From Falsibacillus pallidus (GTDB lineage: Bacteria; Bacillota; Bacilli; Bacillales; DSM-25281): a stretch of 64,000 nucleotides of DNA. The number at the start of each line of letters is the position of its first letter. Positions within the stretch are counted from its first letter, which is position 1. The stretch spans positions 186,001 through 250,000 of the forward strand of contig NZ_QQAY01000004.1 of assembly GCF_003350505.1 (NCBI RefSeq). The letters are read 5' to 3'. This document shows positions 1 to 7,105 of the stretch, one piece after another. The translations under genes and the position numbers were made by a program. The notes under the pieces were generated by a model. The model was not told where the DNA came from. It made no database searches and worked only from the letters and a program-made list of their open reading frames with translations.

Positions 1-60
1 ATTACTCAAATTTGAATATAATAAATAGAACCAACTTCATAATGGAAAGGGGCAATTATA

Positions 61-1572
61 ATGATAGAAAAAGGAAGCAATGTAAAGCTTGTTGTAGCCG
101 GACTGCTGCTTGGCATCCTAATGTCCGCCATGGATAATACGATCGTGGCGACTGCCCTCGGCTCAATCGTATCAGATTTAGGGGGTCTTGATAAATTTGT
201 ATGGGTGACTTCTGCCTATATGGTTGCTGTCATGGCAGGGATGCCGATATTCGGGAAACTCTCTGATATGTATGGGCGAAAAAGATTCTATATCTTTGGA
301 TTGGCAATCTTCCTCATTGGATCGGCCTTGTGCGGGCTGGCAGAAACGATTACCCAGCTGAGCCTATTTCGTGCACTTCAAGGAATCGGCGGCGGGGCTT
401 TGATGCCGATTGCGTTTACCATTGTATTTGATATATTCCCTCCGGAAAAAAGGGGGAAGATCACAGGACTCCTCGGTGCTGTGTTCGGTTCTGCTTCCGT
501 TTTTGGACCATTGATCGGTGCTTATTTGACAGATAACATCAGCTGGCATTGGATTTTTTATGTAAATGTACCAATCGGAATTTTATCTTTAATATTCATA
601 TTGACTGCCTATAAAGAAAAATCAAATCTTCAAAAGCAAAAAATTGATTGGTGGGGTGCTTCCACATTAATTATTTCAGTGGTGAGTCTTATGTTCGCTC
701 TTGAATTGGGCGGCAAAGAATATGAGTGGGCATCCATCCGCATTATCGGACTTTTCGCTTCATTTGTGCTATTCTTCGTTGTTTTCATGTTTGTCGAGAG
801 AAAAGCTGAAAGTCCGATCATCTCATTTTGGATGTTTAAAAGACGGCTTTTCGCTGCGTCTCAGATATTGGCGTTTTTATATGGAGCATCATTCATTATC
901 TTGACCATCTTCATCCCAATTTTTGTTCAGGCTGTTTATGGAGGAAGTGCGACAAATGCAGGTTTCATTTTGACGCCATTGATGCTTGGCTCTGTGGTGG
1001 GTAGTGCATTTGCAGGGATATTCATGGCAAAAACGAGCTATCGGAATATCATGCTTGTATCCATAATATCGTTTATTGCAGGGATGGTGCTTCTTGCTAC
1101 CATGACTCCAGACACCAGCCGCATTTTGTTGACTCTATTTATGATACTGTCCGGATTTGGGGTAGGTTTTTCATTTTCTCTGCTCCCAAACGCAACGGTG
1201 CACAATTTAGATCCAAGATACAGGGGTTCTGCCAACTCTACCAATGCATTTTTCCGTTCATTCGGAATGACCATCGGAATTACAGTGTTTGGTGCCATTC
1301 AGTCTAAAGTGTTTACCAATAATCTTCAGGATGCTTTTAAAGGTTCAGCTGGAGGGGGTTATAAATTTGGAAATCCTCAGGAGATATTCCAGCCTGAGAT
1401 GAGAAAGCAGATTCCTGGATTTGTTTTGGATAAAATTACTGATGCTATGTCATCCTCTATTACAACTGCCTTTGCCTATGCATTGATTCCATTAGCACTG
1501 GCGCTGATCACCGTATTCCTGATGGGCGGCACAAGACTTCAGCCAAGTAAAAAAACGATGAAAGCAAAATAA
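61..1572 (+). CDS. MFS multidrug efflux transporter, DHA2 (EmrB/QacA-like) family
   Basis: This is a 503-residue polytopic membrane protein of the 14-helix drug:H+ antiporter (DHA2) type, expected to export lipophilic drugs using the proton gradient. The first helix carries the motif SAMDNTIVATALGSI, typical of DHA2 members (acidic residue in TM1). The loop GKLSDMYGRKRFY is the MFS motif A between TM2 and TM3, and ALQGIGGGALMP and GPLIGAYLTDNISWHWIFYVN match motifs B and C. Length is normal for EmrB-like proteins. The ATG follows GGAAAGGGG at good spacing. A PadR regulator and an SDR follow on the same strand after a dispersed repeat, so a regulator-efflux link is likely but is inferred from position. 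The substrate cannot be told. Confidence 0.93.
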   Translation: MIEKGSNVKLVVAGLLLGILMSAMDNTIVATALGSIVSDLGGLDKFVWVTSAYMVAVMAGMPIFGKLSDMYGRKRFYIFGLAIFLIGSALCGLAETITQLSLFRALQGIGGGALMPIAFTIVFDIFPPEKRGKITGLLGAVFGSASVFGPLIGAYLTDNISWHWIFYVNVPIGILSLIFILTAYKEKSNLQKQKIDWWGASTLIISVVSLMFALELGGKEYEWASIRIIGLFASFVLFFVVFMFVERKAESPIISFWMFKRRLFAASQILAFLYGASFIILTIFIPIFVQAVYGGSATNAGFILTPLMLGSVVGSAFAGIFMAKTSYRNIMLVSIISFIAGMVLLATMTPDTSRILLTLFMILSGFGVGFSFSLLPNATVHNLDPRYRGSANSTNAFFRSFGMTIGITVFGAIQSKVFTNNLQDAFKGSAGGGYKFGNPQEIFQPEMRKQIPGFVLDKITDAMSSSITTAFAYALIPLALALITVFLMGGTRLQPSKKTMKAK

Positions 1573-1589
1573 TGAAGCTTGAAAATATA

Positions 1590-1761
1590 GGCTGTTTTCG
1601 TAAACATTGTTGTTAAAATCTTACTGCCGATTTTAACGTGATATTAGCCGTTTGGCGCGTTGAAAAGGAGTATCTAGGCTCTTTTCAAGCTAAATATGTT
1701 TATTTTTATTTGCATTCGGTTTTAAATTTGGTTAAAAGCAACAGACTTTGAGAAAAGAGCC
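1590..1761 (+). repeat. Dispersed repeat, copy 1 (172 bp, MITE-like)
   Basis: This intergenic block closely matches 36276-36448 in the same orientation. Shared segments include GGCTGTTTTCGTAAA at the left end, the hairpin GTTAAAATC/GATTTTAAC (9-bp perfect stem), GCGCGTTGAAA, an internal GGCTCTTTT, and a right end ACTTTGA(G)AAAAGAGCC. The ends form imperfect inverted repeats (GGCTGTTTTCGTAAA versus the complement of TTTGAGAAAAGAGCC). The internal GGCTCTTTTC also pairs with the right end, suggesting two nested modules. No ORF lies inside. It fits a small non-autonomous mobile repeat that sits just after stop codons. Confidence 0.75.
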
Positions 1762-1786
1762 AAAATAAAAGAAAAAGGTGACGTGC

Positions 1787-2359
1787 ATGAGCATGAAACT
1801 GATTGTACTGGGGTTGTTGATGGAAGGAGAAAAACATCCCTACGAAATACAGCAGCTAGTGAAGTCCCGTCAAATGAAGTTTTATATTAAAATGGCTCCC
1901 GGTTCTCTTTATTATGCTTTTGACAAGCTAAAAGAAGAGGGGTTCATTGAAGTGGCGGAGGTAGTAAAAGACACCAACCGTCCTGATAAAACGATTTATC
2001 GCATTACATCAAAAGGAAAAGCGGAATTCGAATTCATTTTGATGAAGCAGCTTGGTCAAAAGGAGCAGATTTCTAAACCGATCTACGCTGCCCTTTCTTT
2101 TGCGAACTATGCCAATCCAGAGCAGGTAAAAGAAAGGCTGATAAAAAAAATTAGGGATACTGAAGATTTCCTCAATAAAATCAAAATCCTTTATTCAGTC
2201 AAAAAGGAATCCGAAGATCGAGCGAAGCTGTACATTATCCTTGGCGTGTGGATGCAGCTGAAAACAGAACTTGTCTGGCTGCGAGAGATCTATAAAGATC
2301 TAGAAGAAGGGAAGCTTCATGAAATCGGAATGGGGGAACTTGATGAAGATCTATGGTGA
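1787..2359 (+). CDS. PadR family transcriptional regulator
   Basis: This 190-residue protein has the PadR winged-helix domain at residues 1-85: the start MSMKLIVLGLLMEGEKHPYE, the conserved PGSLYYAFDKLKEEGFI recognition region and the wing YRITSKGK. The rest (about 95-190) is a helical dimerisation region of the kind found in longer PadR proteins. ATG 1787 was chosen because AAAGGTG lies six bases upstream; a GTG at 1778 is part of that ribosome-binding site. The 3' end overlaps the next gene, so the two are translationally coupled. It probably represses the upstream MFS pump or the downstream SDR; this is inferred from proximity only. Confidence 0.9.
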   Translation: MSMKLIVLGLLMEGEKHPYEIQQLVKSRQMKFYIKMAPGSLYYAFDKLKEEGFIEVAEVVKDTNRPDKTIYRITSKGKAEFEFILMKQLGQKEQISKPIYAALSFANYANPEQVKERLIKKIRDTEDFLNKIKILYSVKKESEDRAKLYIILGVWMQLKTELVWLREIYKDLEEGKLHEIGMGELDEDLW

Positions 2360-3128
2360 TCGAGCTTTAAATCAAATGGCTATTGTTACCGGTGCTACCC
2401 GGATGGTGGGAATAGGGGCTGCTATATGTCTGGCTCTCGCGGATAAAGGATTCGATATCCTTTACACGTATTGGCCTTCATATGACCGTATTCACCATGA
2501 CGAATACAGCCAAAATGAGCATGAGAAGCTGCTTGAATTACTGTTAGAAAAAGGAGTTAAGGCTGAAGGGATAGAGATTGATCTAAGCTGTAGAGATGCT
2601 TATAAAGACATTATGGATCGAGCAAACCAGTTCGAGAGCAAATTGTGTGTACTTGTAAACAATGCAGCCTATTCTACTCGCAGCAATTACGAAGAATTGG
2701 ATGCTGAGGAACTGGATCGACACTACTTCGTCAATATAAGGAATACGGCACTGCTGAGCAGTGAATTCTGTAAAAACATCTCGTTTGGGGTGAGAGGGAA
2801 AATCATTAATATGACCTCAGGGCAGTCGCTTGGAGCAATGCCTGGTGAATTAGCCTATGCCGCCTCTAAAGGAGCAGTTGAAGCGTTCACGAAAACGCTC
2901 GCAGCGGAAGCAGCACCAAAAGGGATTACGGTGAATGCAGTCAATCCAGGCCCGACAGATACTGGATGGATGACAGAAGAAATAAAGCGGGAGTTAAACG
3001 GAAGATTTCCATTTGGGAGACCTGGTCAGCCGATGGATGCTGCAAGATTGGTGGCCTTTTTGGCAAGCCCTGAAGCTGAATGGATCACAGGGCAGGTCAT
3101 CCATTCAGAAGGAGGATTTTTAAGATAA
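2343..3128 (+). CDS. SDR family NAD(P)-dependent oxidoreductase
   Basis: This 261-residue Rossmann-fold protein resembles 3-oxoacyl-ACP reductase-like SDRs. The cofactor loop is TGATRMVGIG near residue 15, followed by NNAA (structural motif), a Ser in NMTSGQS, the catalytic YAASK, and PGPTDTGW, which is characteristic of this SDR group. A C-terminal GGFLR ends the protein. The ATG at 2343 lies inside the end of the PadR gene behind GGGGGAACTTG; an in-frame ATG at 2319 is an alternative start. The substrate is unknown. A perfect 12-bp hairpin terminator follows directly. Confidence 0.88.
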   Translation: MKIYGDRALNQMAIVTGATRMVGIGAAICLALADKGFDILYTYWPSYDRIHHDEYSQNEHEKLLELLLEKGVKAEGIEIDLSCRDAYKDIMDRANQFESKLCVLVNNAAYSTRSNYEELDAEELDRHYFVNIRNTALLSSEFCKNISFGVRGKIINMTSGQSLGAMPGELAYAASKGAVEAFTKTLAAEAAPKGITVNAVNPGPTDTGWMTEEIKRELNGRFPFGRPGQPMDAARLVAFLASPEAEWITGQVIHSEGGFLR

Positions 3129-3131
3129 AGA

Positions 3132-3161
3132 AAGAGGGTATCCATCTTGGGATACCCTCTT
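3132..3161. terminator. Bidirectional intrinsic terminator
   Basis: A perfect 12-bp stem (AAGAGGGTATCC with its complement, six-base loop) lies between the convergent SDR gene and the GNAT-like gene. Its right arm covers the stop of the minus-strand gene. Confidence 0.85.
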
Positions 3162-3681
3162 ATTCGTTGACCCAGATGATTTCTCCGGATTTTGTATTCT
3201 TATCGATGCTTACGTCAAACTGATGTTTCTCATAAAAATGAATGAGCCTGTCCACGTGATCCCAATCCCTTTTTGCAATGTCACCTGTTATGGAAGGGAT
3301 ATTTTGATCTTTAGCTATTTCTTTTAAATGTTTCATGCAGATGGAACCATAGCCTCTATCTGCCGGACCTTTGATGTCACCGATATGGATCGAATCGTTA
3401 TCTGCATATGTGGCATGGATGGAAAAGTCCCAAACCCCCTGGAAGGTCGTTTCACAATCGTTCACCATTACCTTGCATTGATTCCCATCATTTAATGCAT
3501 AAACAACGACCCAGTTATCTTCTTTCGTTTGGTCAATCCCCAGTACATCCCACTTTTTCGCAATCTCTTGCATGCTTTGCTGCATCCTGAATAGTTGTAT
3601 TTCCAATTGATCCTTTTCTTTTATCAATTCTTCTTTTGATCTTTCTTCTGTTGGAGCAAAAATGTCTGCATATGAAGCCAT
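3160..3681 (-). CDS. GNAT-like N-acetyltransferase domain protein
   Basis: This 173-residue protein has a predicted helical or coiled-coil N-terminus (about residues 15-45, rich in E, K and Q) followed by a region with GNAT character. The segment RGYGSICMKHLKEIAKD resembles the acetyl-CoA-binding loop and helix of GNAT enzymes, and RLIHFYEKHQF resembles the C-terminal Y-x-K-x-GF strand motif. The middle region (WVVVYALNDGNQC, DNDSIHIGDIKG) fits the beta sheet before the loop. The start is supported by AAGGAGG upstream. The substrate is unknown. It is a single gene that shares a terminator with the convergent SDR gene. Confidence 0.6.
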   Translation of the reverse strand: MASYADIFAPTEERSKEELIKEKDQLEIQLFRMQQSMQEIAKKWDVLGIDQTKEDNWVVVYALNDGNQCKVMVNDCETTFQGVWDFSIHATYADNDSIHIGDIKGPADRGYGSICMKHLKEIAKDQNIPSITGDIAKRDWDHVDRLIHFYEKHQFDVSIDKNTKSGEIIWVNE

Positions 3682-3969
3682 CGTTTTTCTCCTCCTTGGA
3701 AATATAGATATAATTATTTTCCGCTCTTAGACACATTGAACTATTTTACTGGAATCCTTGCTGATCATCAATTTTCTGAAATATCAGGAATGCGGTTTTT
3801 TGAATAAAAATAAGAATTTATGGGGTATTTAAATAGAATTGATATAAGGTTTTTGCATATCCATACGAAAAAATTAATTAATTTACATAGTTGGCAAGGG
3901 GTGCGTTTTTCTCCGTTTTATGATATAGTACAAAGGAATTAATAGAAGAATTCTGTCTTTATGGGCAGG
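3682..3969. other. Intergenic region upstream of the preQ1 riboswitch
   Basis: I see no gene here. The stretch is AT-rich and contains the divergent control regions of the GNAT-like gene (minus) and the que operon (plus). A TATGAT at 3919-3924 could be a -10 element, but the nearest -35-like TTGGCA (3891-3896) lies 22 bp away, so I do not call a promoter. Confidence 0.5.
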
Positions 3970-4003
3970 AGAGGTTCGTGAACTCCCTCTATAAAAAACT
4001 AAG
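3970..4003 (+). promoter_or_regulatory. PreQ1-I riboswitch aptamer
   Basis: The sequence AGAGGTTCGTGAACTCCCTCT followed by ATAAAAAACTAAG has the form of the class I preQ1 aptamer. The P1 stem AGAGG (3970-3974) pairs with CCTCT (3986-3990), and the A-rich tail ending in CTAAG supplies the H-type pseudoknot. It lies about 125 bases upstream of queC, as in B. subtilis. The expression platform is not obvious; a pyrimidine-rich segment (TCTTTCTTCTTTCCT, about 4074-4088) could pair with the queC SD (GGGAGGAG, 4110-4117), which would mean translational control. Confidence 0.92.
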
Positions 4004-4127
4004 ATCAAAACGGTATCATTTTGATATGGTTTTTTTCTATTTTCTAAACTACGTAGAGCCGTTCAGAGAATCTCTTTCTTCTTTCCTGAAGCGATATGCT
4101 GACAATAATGGGAGGAGATCGAGGATC

Positions 4128-4793
4128 ATGATAAATCAAAAAGCAATTGTTGTTTTCAGTGGGGGCCAGGACAGCACGACATGCCTGTTTTGGGCAATGA
4201 AAAGATTTGAGGAAGTCATTGCTGTCACATTTGACTATGGCCAGCGCCATAATCTGGAACTCCAATGTGCAAAGGAAATTGCACAGGAATTGAATATCGA
4301 ACATCATATTTTAGATATGTCCTTATTAAATCAGCTGGCACCTAATGCCCTGACAAGGACGGATATTGAAATAAAAGAAAGTGATGGTGAACTTCCAAGT
4401 ACGTTTGTTGATGGAAGAAATCATTTATTCTTATCATTCGCTGCAGTATTGGCGAAGCAAAAAGGTGCAAAGCATATTATTACCGGTGTTTGCGAGACCG
4501 ACTTCAGCGGATATCCCGATTGCAGGGATGTATTTGTCAAATCCCTGAATGTCACATTAAATTTAGCGATGGACTATCAGTTTGTCCTTGATACACCATT
4601 GATGTGGCTCGATAAAGCTGAAACATGGGAGCTCGCGGATGAGCTCGGTGCATTTGACTATATCAGAGAAAAAACACTTACATGCTATAACGGAATCAAA
4701 GGCGACGGATGCGGTGAATGTCCTGCTTGCAAGCTGCGAGCCCGTGGATTGGAGCAGTATTTGGAAAAAAGGCAAGGAGGAGATGCACGATGA
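4128..4793 (+). CDS. queC: 7-cyano-7-deazaguanine synthase QueC
   Basis: QueC makes preQ0 from 7-carboxy-7-deazaguanine and ammonia using ATP, in queuosine biosynthesis. The 221-residue protein has the PP-loop motif FSGGQDSTT near the N-terminus and a zinc-binding cysteine set at the end (CYNG followed by CGECPACK). Length is typical. ATG 4128 follows GGGAGGAG; an upstream in-frame GTG at 3978 falls inside the riboswitch aptamer and is not a start. The stop overlaps queD in an ATGA junction, so the genes are coupled. Expression should be controlled by the upstream preQ1 riboswitch. Confidence 0.97.
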   Translation: MINQKAIVVFSGGQDSTTCLFWAMKRFEEVIAVTFDYGQRHNLELQCAKEIAQELNIEHHILDMSLLNQLAPNALTRTDIEIKESDGELPSTFVDGRNHLFLSFAAVLAKQKGAKHIITGVCETDFSGYPDCRDVFVKSLNVTLNLAMDYQFVLDTPLMWLDKAETWELADELGAFDYIREKTLTCYNGIKGDGCGECPACKLRARGLEQYLEKRQGGDAR

Positions 4794-5224
4794 TTCAGCA
4801 AATCTATCCTTCACCGGCCCATAACTACTCCTATGAATTAAATAAAGATTTTCAGTTCGCTTCCGCTCATTACGTACCCGATGAAAGGGCTGGAAAGTGC
4901 ATGAATGTACATGGCCATACGTATTTTGCCAATGTGACCATCGCTGGGGATCTATTAGATGAAACGGGATTCTTGATCAATTTTCAAAAGATAAAACAAT
5001 TGATCCATGATCGTTTTGATCATTCCTTACTCAATGAAGATGGACTCTTCTCTGATGAGAATGCAGAGGATTATCCAACGACCGAGGTTGTTGCAAGGAA
5101 AGTGGCAGAAATCATTCAGGAGCATCTGGATACCTTGTCTAATAAGCCTGTCTGTCTGCAAGTGTTTTTAAGAGAGACCCCAACAAGCTATGTCATCTAT
5201 CGTCCCAAGAGGGGGAATTCTTAA
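4790..5224 (+). CDS. queD: 6-carboxytetrahydropterin synthase QueD
   Basis: QueD converts 7,8-dihydroneopterin triphosphate to 6-carboxy-5,6,7,8-tetrahydropterin, an early step to preQ0. The 144-residue protein has the zinc-binding and catalytic residues of the family: ASAHYV, then C and HxH in [11 protein letters not shown], and the late acidic segment RETPTS. The ATG at 4790 follows AAGGAGGAG and overlaps the queC stop. The queE start overlaps its own stop by one base, so queCDE is a tightly coupled operon. Confidence 0.96.
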   Translation: MIQQIYPSPAHNYSYELNKDFQFASAHYVPDERAGKCMNVHGHTYFANVTIAGDLLDETGFLINFQKIKQLIHDRFDHSLLNEDGLFSDENAEDYPTTEVVARKVAEIIQEHLDTLSNKPVCLQVFLRETPTSYVIYRPKRGNS

Positions 5225-5946
5225 TGAAAAAATTCCCGGTAATTGAAATTTTCGGCCCAACCGTTCAAGGAGAAGGAATGGTTATTGGCCAGAAAACGAT
5301 GTTTGTCAGGACTGCAGGATGTGATTATTCCTGCTCATGGTGTGATTCGGCTTTTACATGGGATGGCTCCGCCAAGGAAGATATCAATATGATGACGGCA
5401 GAAGAAATATTTTCCCAGTTAAAAGAAACAGGTGGGAGCCGCTTTTCACATGTAACCATTTCTGGCGGGAACCCTGCCCTTTTAAAAGATCTTCATCAGC
5501 TTATTGATATTCTTCATGAGAATGGTATCAAGACGGCATTAGAAACTCAGGGAAGCAAGTGGCAGGATTGGTTTTTACAAATCGATGAATTGACGATTTC
5601 CCCCAAGCCTCCGAGTTCACTGATGAAGACTGATTTCTCGATTCTTTCCGACATTGTAGAAAAGTTACAGACAAATGAGAGGGATTTCAGCTTAAAAGTG
5701 GTGATCTTCAATGATGAAGATCTGGCATATGCAAAAGATGTCCATACCAGATATCCTGATGTCCCATTTTATCTGCAGACTGGAAATGATTCATTGACGG
5801 AGACGGATGATGAAAAGCTCCTTGGAAGACTGGTTGATCAATACGAAAATCTGATCGACAAAGTAATGGAATCCTCAGAACTAAATGACGTGAGAGTACT
5901 CCCGCAGCTTCATACCTATGTATGGGGGAATAAAAAAGGGGTTTGA
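5224..5946 (+). CDS. queE: 7-carboxy-7-deazaguanine synthase QueE (radical SAM)
   Basis: QueE is the radical SAM enzyme that contracts the ring of 6-carboxytetrahydropterin to 7-carboxy-7-deazaguanine. The cluster-binding CxxxCxxC is at residues 33, 37 and 40 (GCDYSCSWC), and GGNPA is the SAM-binding glycine motif. Length (240) is normal. It is the last gene of the operon. queF (preQ0 reductase), which accompanies queCDE in B. subtilis, is not in this cluster and must be elsewhere if present. Confidence 0.96.
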   Translation: MKKFPVIEIFGPTVQGEGMVIGQKTMFVRTAGCDYSCSWCDSAFTWDGSAKEDINMMTAEEIFSQLKETGGSRFSHVTISGGNPALLKDLHQLIDILHENGIKTALETQGSKWQDWFLQIDELTISPKPPSSLMKTDFSILSDIVEKLQTNERDFSLKVVIFNDEDLAYAKDVHTRYPDVPFYLQTGNDSLTETDDEKLLGRLVDQYENLIDKVMESSELNDVRVLPQLHTYVWGNKKGV

Positions 5947-5950
5947 TCAT

Positions 5951-5976
5951 GGCTCTTTTCTCAAAGTTTTTTGCAT
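5951..5976 (-). repeat. Remnant of the dispersed repeat end
   Basis: GGCTCTTTTCTCAAAG (5951-5966) is exactly the reverse complement of the right end of the repeat at 1590-1761, followed by a few more similar bases (TTGC). The rest of the element is not recognisable, so this is a truncated copy or a solo end directly after queE. Confidence 0.5.
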
Positions 5977-6009
5977 TATGTATAAAACAGGATAACTTAT
6001 CATAAAGAA

Positions 6010-6040
6010 AACGCAGTCCTTAATAAAAGGGCTGCGTTTT
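6010..6040. terminator. Bidirectional intrinsic terminator
   Basis: AACGCAGTCC (6010-6019) pairs with GGGCTGCGTT (6029-6038, one G-U pair) and is followed by T on the plus strand and by a T-rich run on the minus strand. It separates the convergent queE and RpiR genes. Confidence 0.8.
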
Positions 6041-6885
6041 TATATGCGCTTTAATGAGATGGCTTGCCGCATTTTTTGAAGAGCTGCCTGTCCTTTGTCA
6101 GCTTGTTTCATCATGATATTTACATAAAGGGCATCTATCAGCGTGAGCTGTGCGATGCGTGAGGATAATGCCTCTGAACGATAATCCGTCTCATCCGATA
6201 AAGTGAAAAGGGATATATCGACCTTTTTGCTTAATGGTGATTTTGAAAAATTGGTGATTCCGATGGAAGATGCACCAGTGTCTTTCACAATATCAAGTAC
6301 TAAAAGAATATCTTTCGTTGAGCCGGAATGTGAAATGAAAACTGCACAGTCATCTGGCGTCATCTGTGAAGCGGTCATTAATTGTATATGGCTGTCAGTG
6401 GAGGCGTAAACAGGAAGGCCTGTTCTTATAAATTTGTGATAAGCATCCATTGCGATTATTCCTGAGCCCCCATTGCCAAAAAAGAAAATCTTTTTGGCTT
6501 GGCACAGTACTTCAACTGCATTATCCATAGTCATTTGATCCAATAGGTGCATGGTATCTTCAATGGTTTTAATATTGGATTGAAAAACTTTTTCGGAAAC
6601 AGTCAAAACATTGTCTCCTTGCCTAATTTCCTCATGAATATCCTTTAATGCTCCCATTACTTCTGAAGCGAGAGAAATTTTTAATGCCTGATATCCTTTA
6701 AAGCCTATTCTTTTGCAAAAACGAAAAACAGTTGAATCGGCTACGTTTAATTCATCGGCTAATTGGTTGATCGAACGATGGATTATCTGTTCCGGATTTT
6801 TTAATATATAGTCCGCTATTCTTTTTTCTGTATCACTAAGAATGGAATAATTTGTACGAATACTGCCTATGCAAGATAGATTCAT
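6040..6885 (-). CDS. MurR/RpiR family transcriptional regulator (likely gnt repressor)
   Basis: This 281-residue protein has an N-terminal RpiR helix-turn-helix (about residues 15-75: INQLADELNVADSTVFRFCK) and a C-terminal SIS sugar-phosphate-binding domain (about 125-260: FFGNGGSGIIAMDAYHKF, ISHSGSTKDI). It is transcribed divergently from gntP-gntK, and the region between holds two similar palindromes. I infer that it controls gluconate uptake in response to a phosphorylated sugar acid. B. subtilis uses a GntR-family repressor for the equivalent operon, so the control differs. The start has AGGAGGTAGTCCCT upstream. Confidence 0.9.
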   Translation of the reverse strand: MNLSCIGSIRTNYSILSDTEKRIADYILKNPEQIIHRSINQLADELNVADSTVFRFCKRIGFKGYQALKISLASEVMGALKDIHEEIRQGDNVLTVSEKVFQSNIKTIEDTMHLLDQMTMDNAVEVLCQAKKIFFFGNGGSGIIAMDAYHKFIRTGLPVYASTDSHIQLMTASQMTPDDCAVFISHSGSTKDILLVLDIVKDTGASSIGITNFSKSPLSKKVDISLFTLSDETDYRSEALSSRIAQLTLIDALYVNIMMKQADKGQAALQKMRQAISLKRI

Positions 6886-6898
6886 AGGGACTACCTCC

Positions 6899-6912
6899 TG
6901 AAAGTGCTTTCA
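6899..6912 (-). promoter_or_regulatory. Possible cre-like site near the rpiR start
   Basis: TGAAAGTGCTTTCA is symmetrical and differs from an ideal CcpA cre (TGAAAGCGCTTTCA) at one central base. It lies immediately upstream of the rpiR ribosome-binding site. Function is inferred from similarity only. Confidence 0.35.
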
Positions 6913-6940
6913 AAAATAGTATACATCATAATGAAAAAAA

Positions 6941-6986
6941 GAAAAATATTTTCGTGAAAACGGTTGCAAAAGAAAAATATTTTTCT
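6941..6986. promoter_or_regulatory. Paired palindromic operator candidates (RpiR)
   Basis: GAAAAATATTTTC (6941-6953) and the perfect 16-bp palindrome AGAAAAATATTTTTCT (6971-6986) are two copies of the same motif with centres about 31 bp apart, roughly three helical turns. They flank the cre site, and the second fills the spacer of the gntP promoter. This is the expected layout for a repressor binding two sites. Confidence 0.55.
6955..6968 (+). promoter_or_regulatory. cre site (CcpA) upstream of gntP
   Basis: TGAAAACGGTTGCA matches the cre consensus TGWAANCGNTNWCA at all but one position. It overlaps the -35 region of the gntP promoter, so carbon catabolite repression of gluconate uptake is expected. 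Confidence 0.6.
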
Positions 6987-6991
6987 ATAAT
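6964..6991 (+). promoter_or_regulatory. SigA promoter of gntPK
   Basis: TTGCAA (6964-6969) and TATAAT (6986-6991) are separated by 16 bp. The spacer is the palindrome described separately. Confidence 0.6.
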
Positions 6992-7105
6992 TAGAAATGC
7001 GGGAAAGAAATTTTTTTCAAGTTTAGTAGTTTTTACTCGAATTTTTTTCTTGCAGCAAATAATTTACATAGTTTTGTGAAGTAAAATTGATTGGAGGAAA
7101 TAGAT

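Noticed and set aside
3891-3924. Promoter TTGGCA/TATGAT for the que operon
   Set aside because: The spacer is 22 bp, too long for SigA.
3978-4127. N-terminal extension of QueC from a GTG
   Set aside because: The GTG lies inside the preQ1 aptamer and has no SD; ATG 4128 has GGGAGGAG and gives the normal QueC N-terminus.
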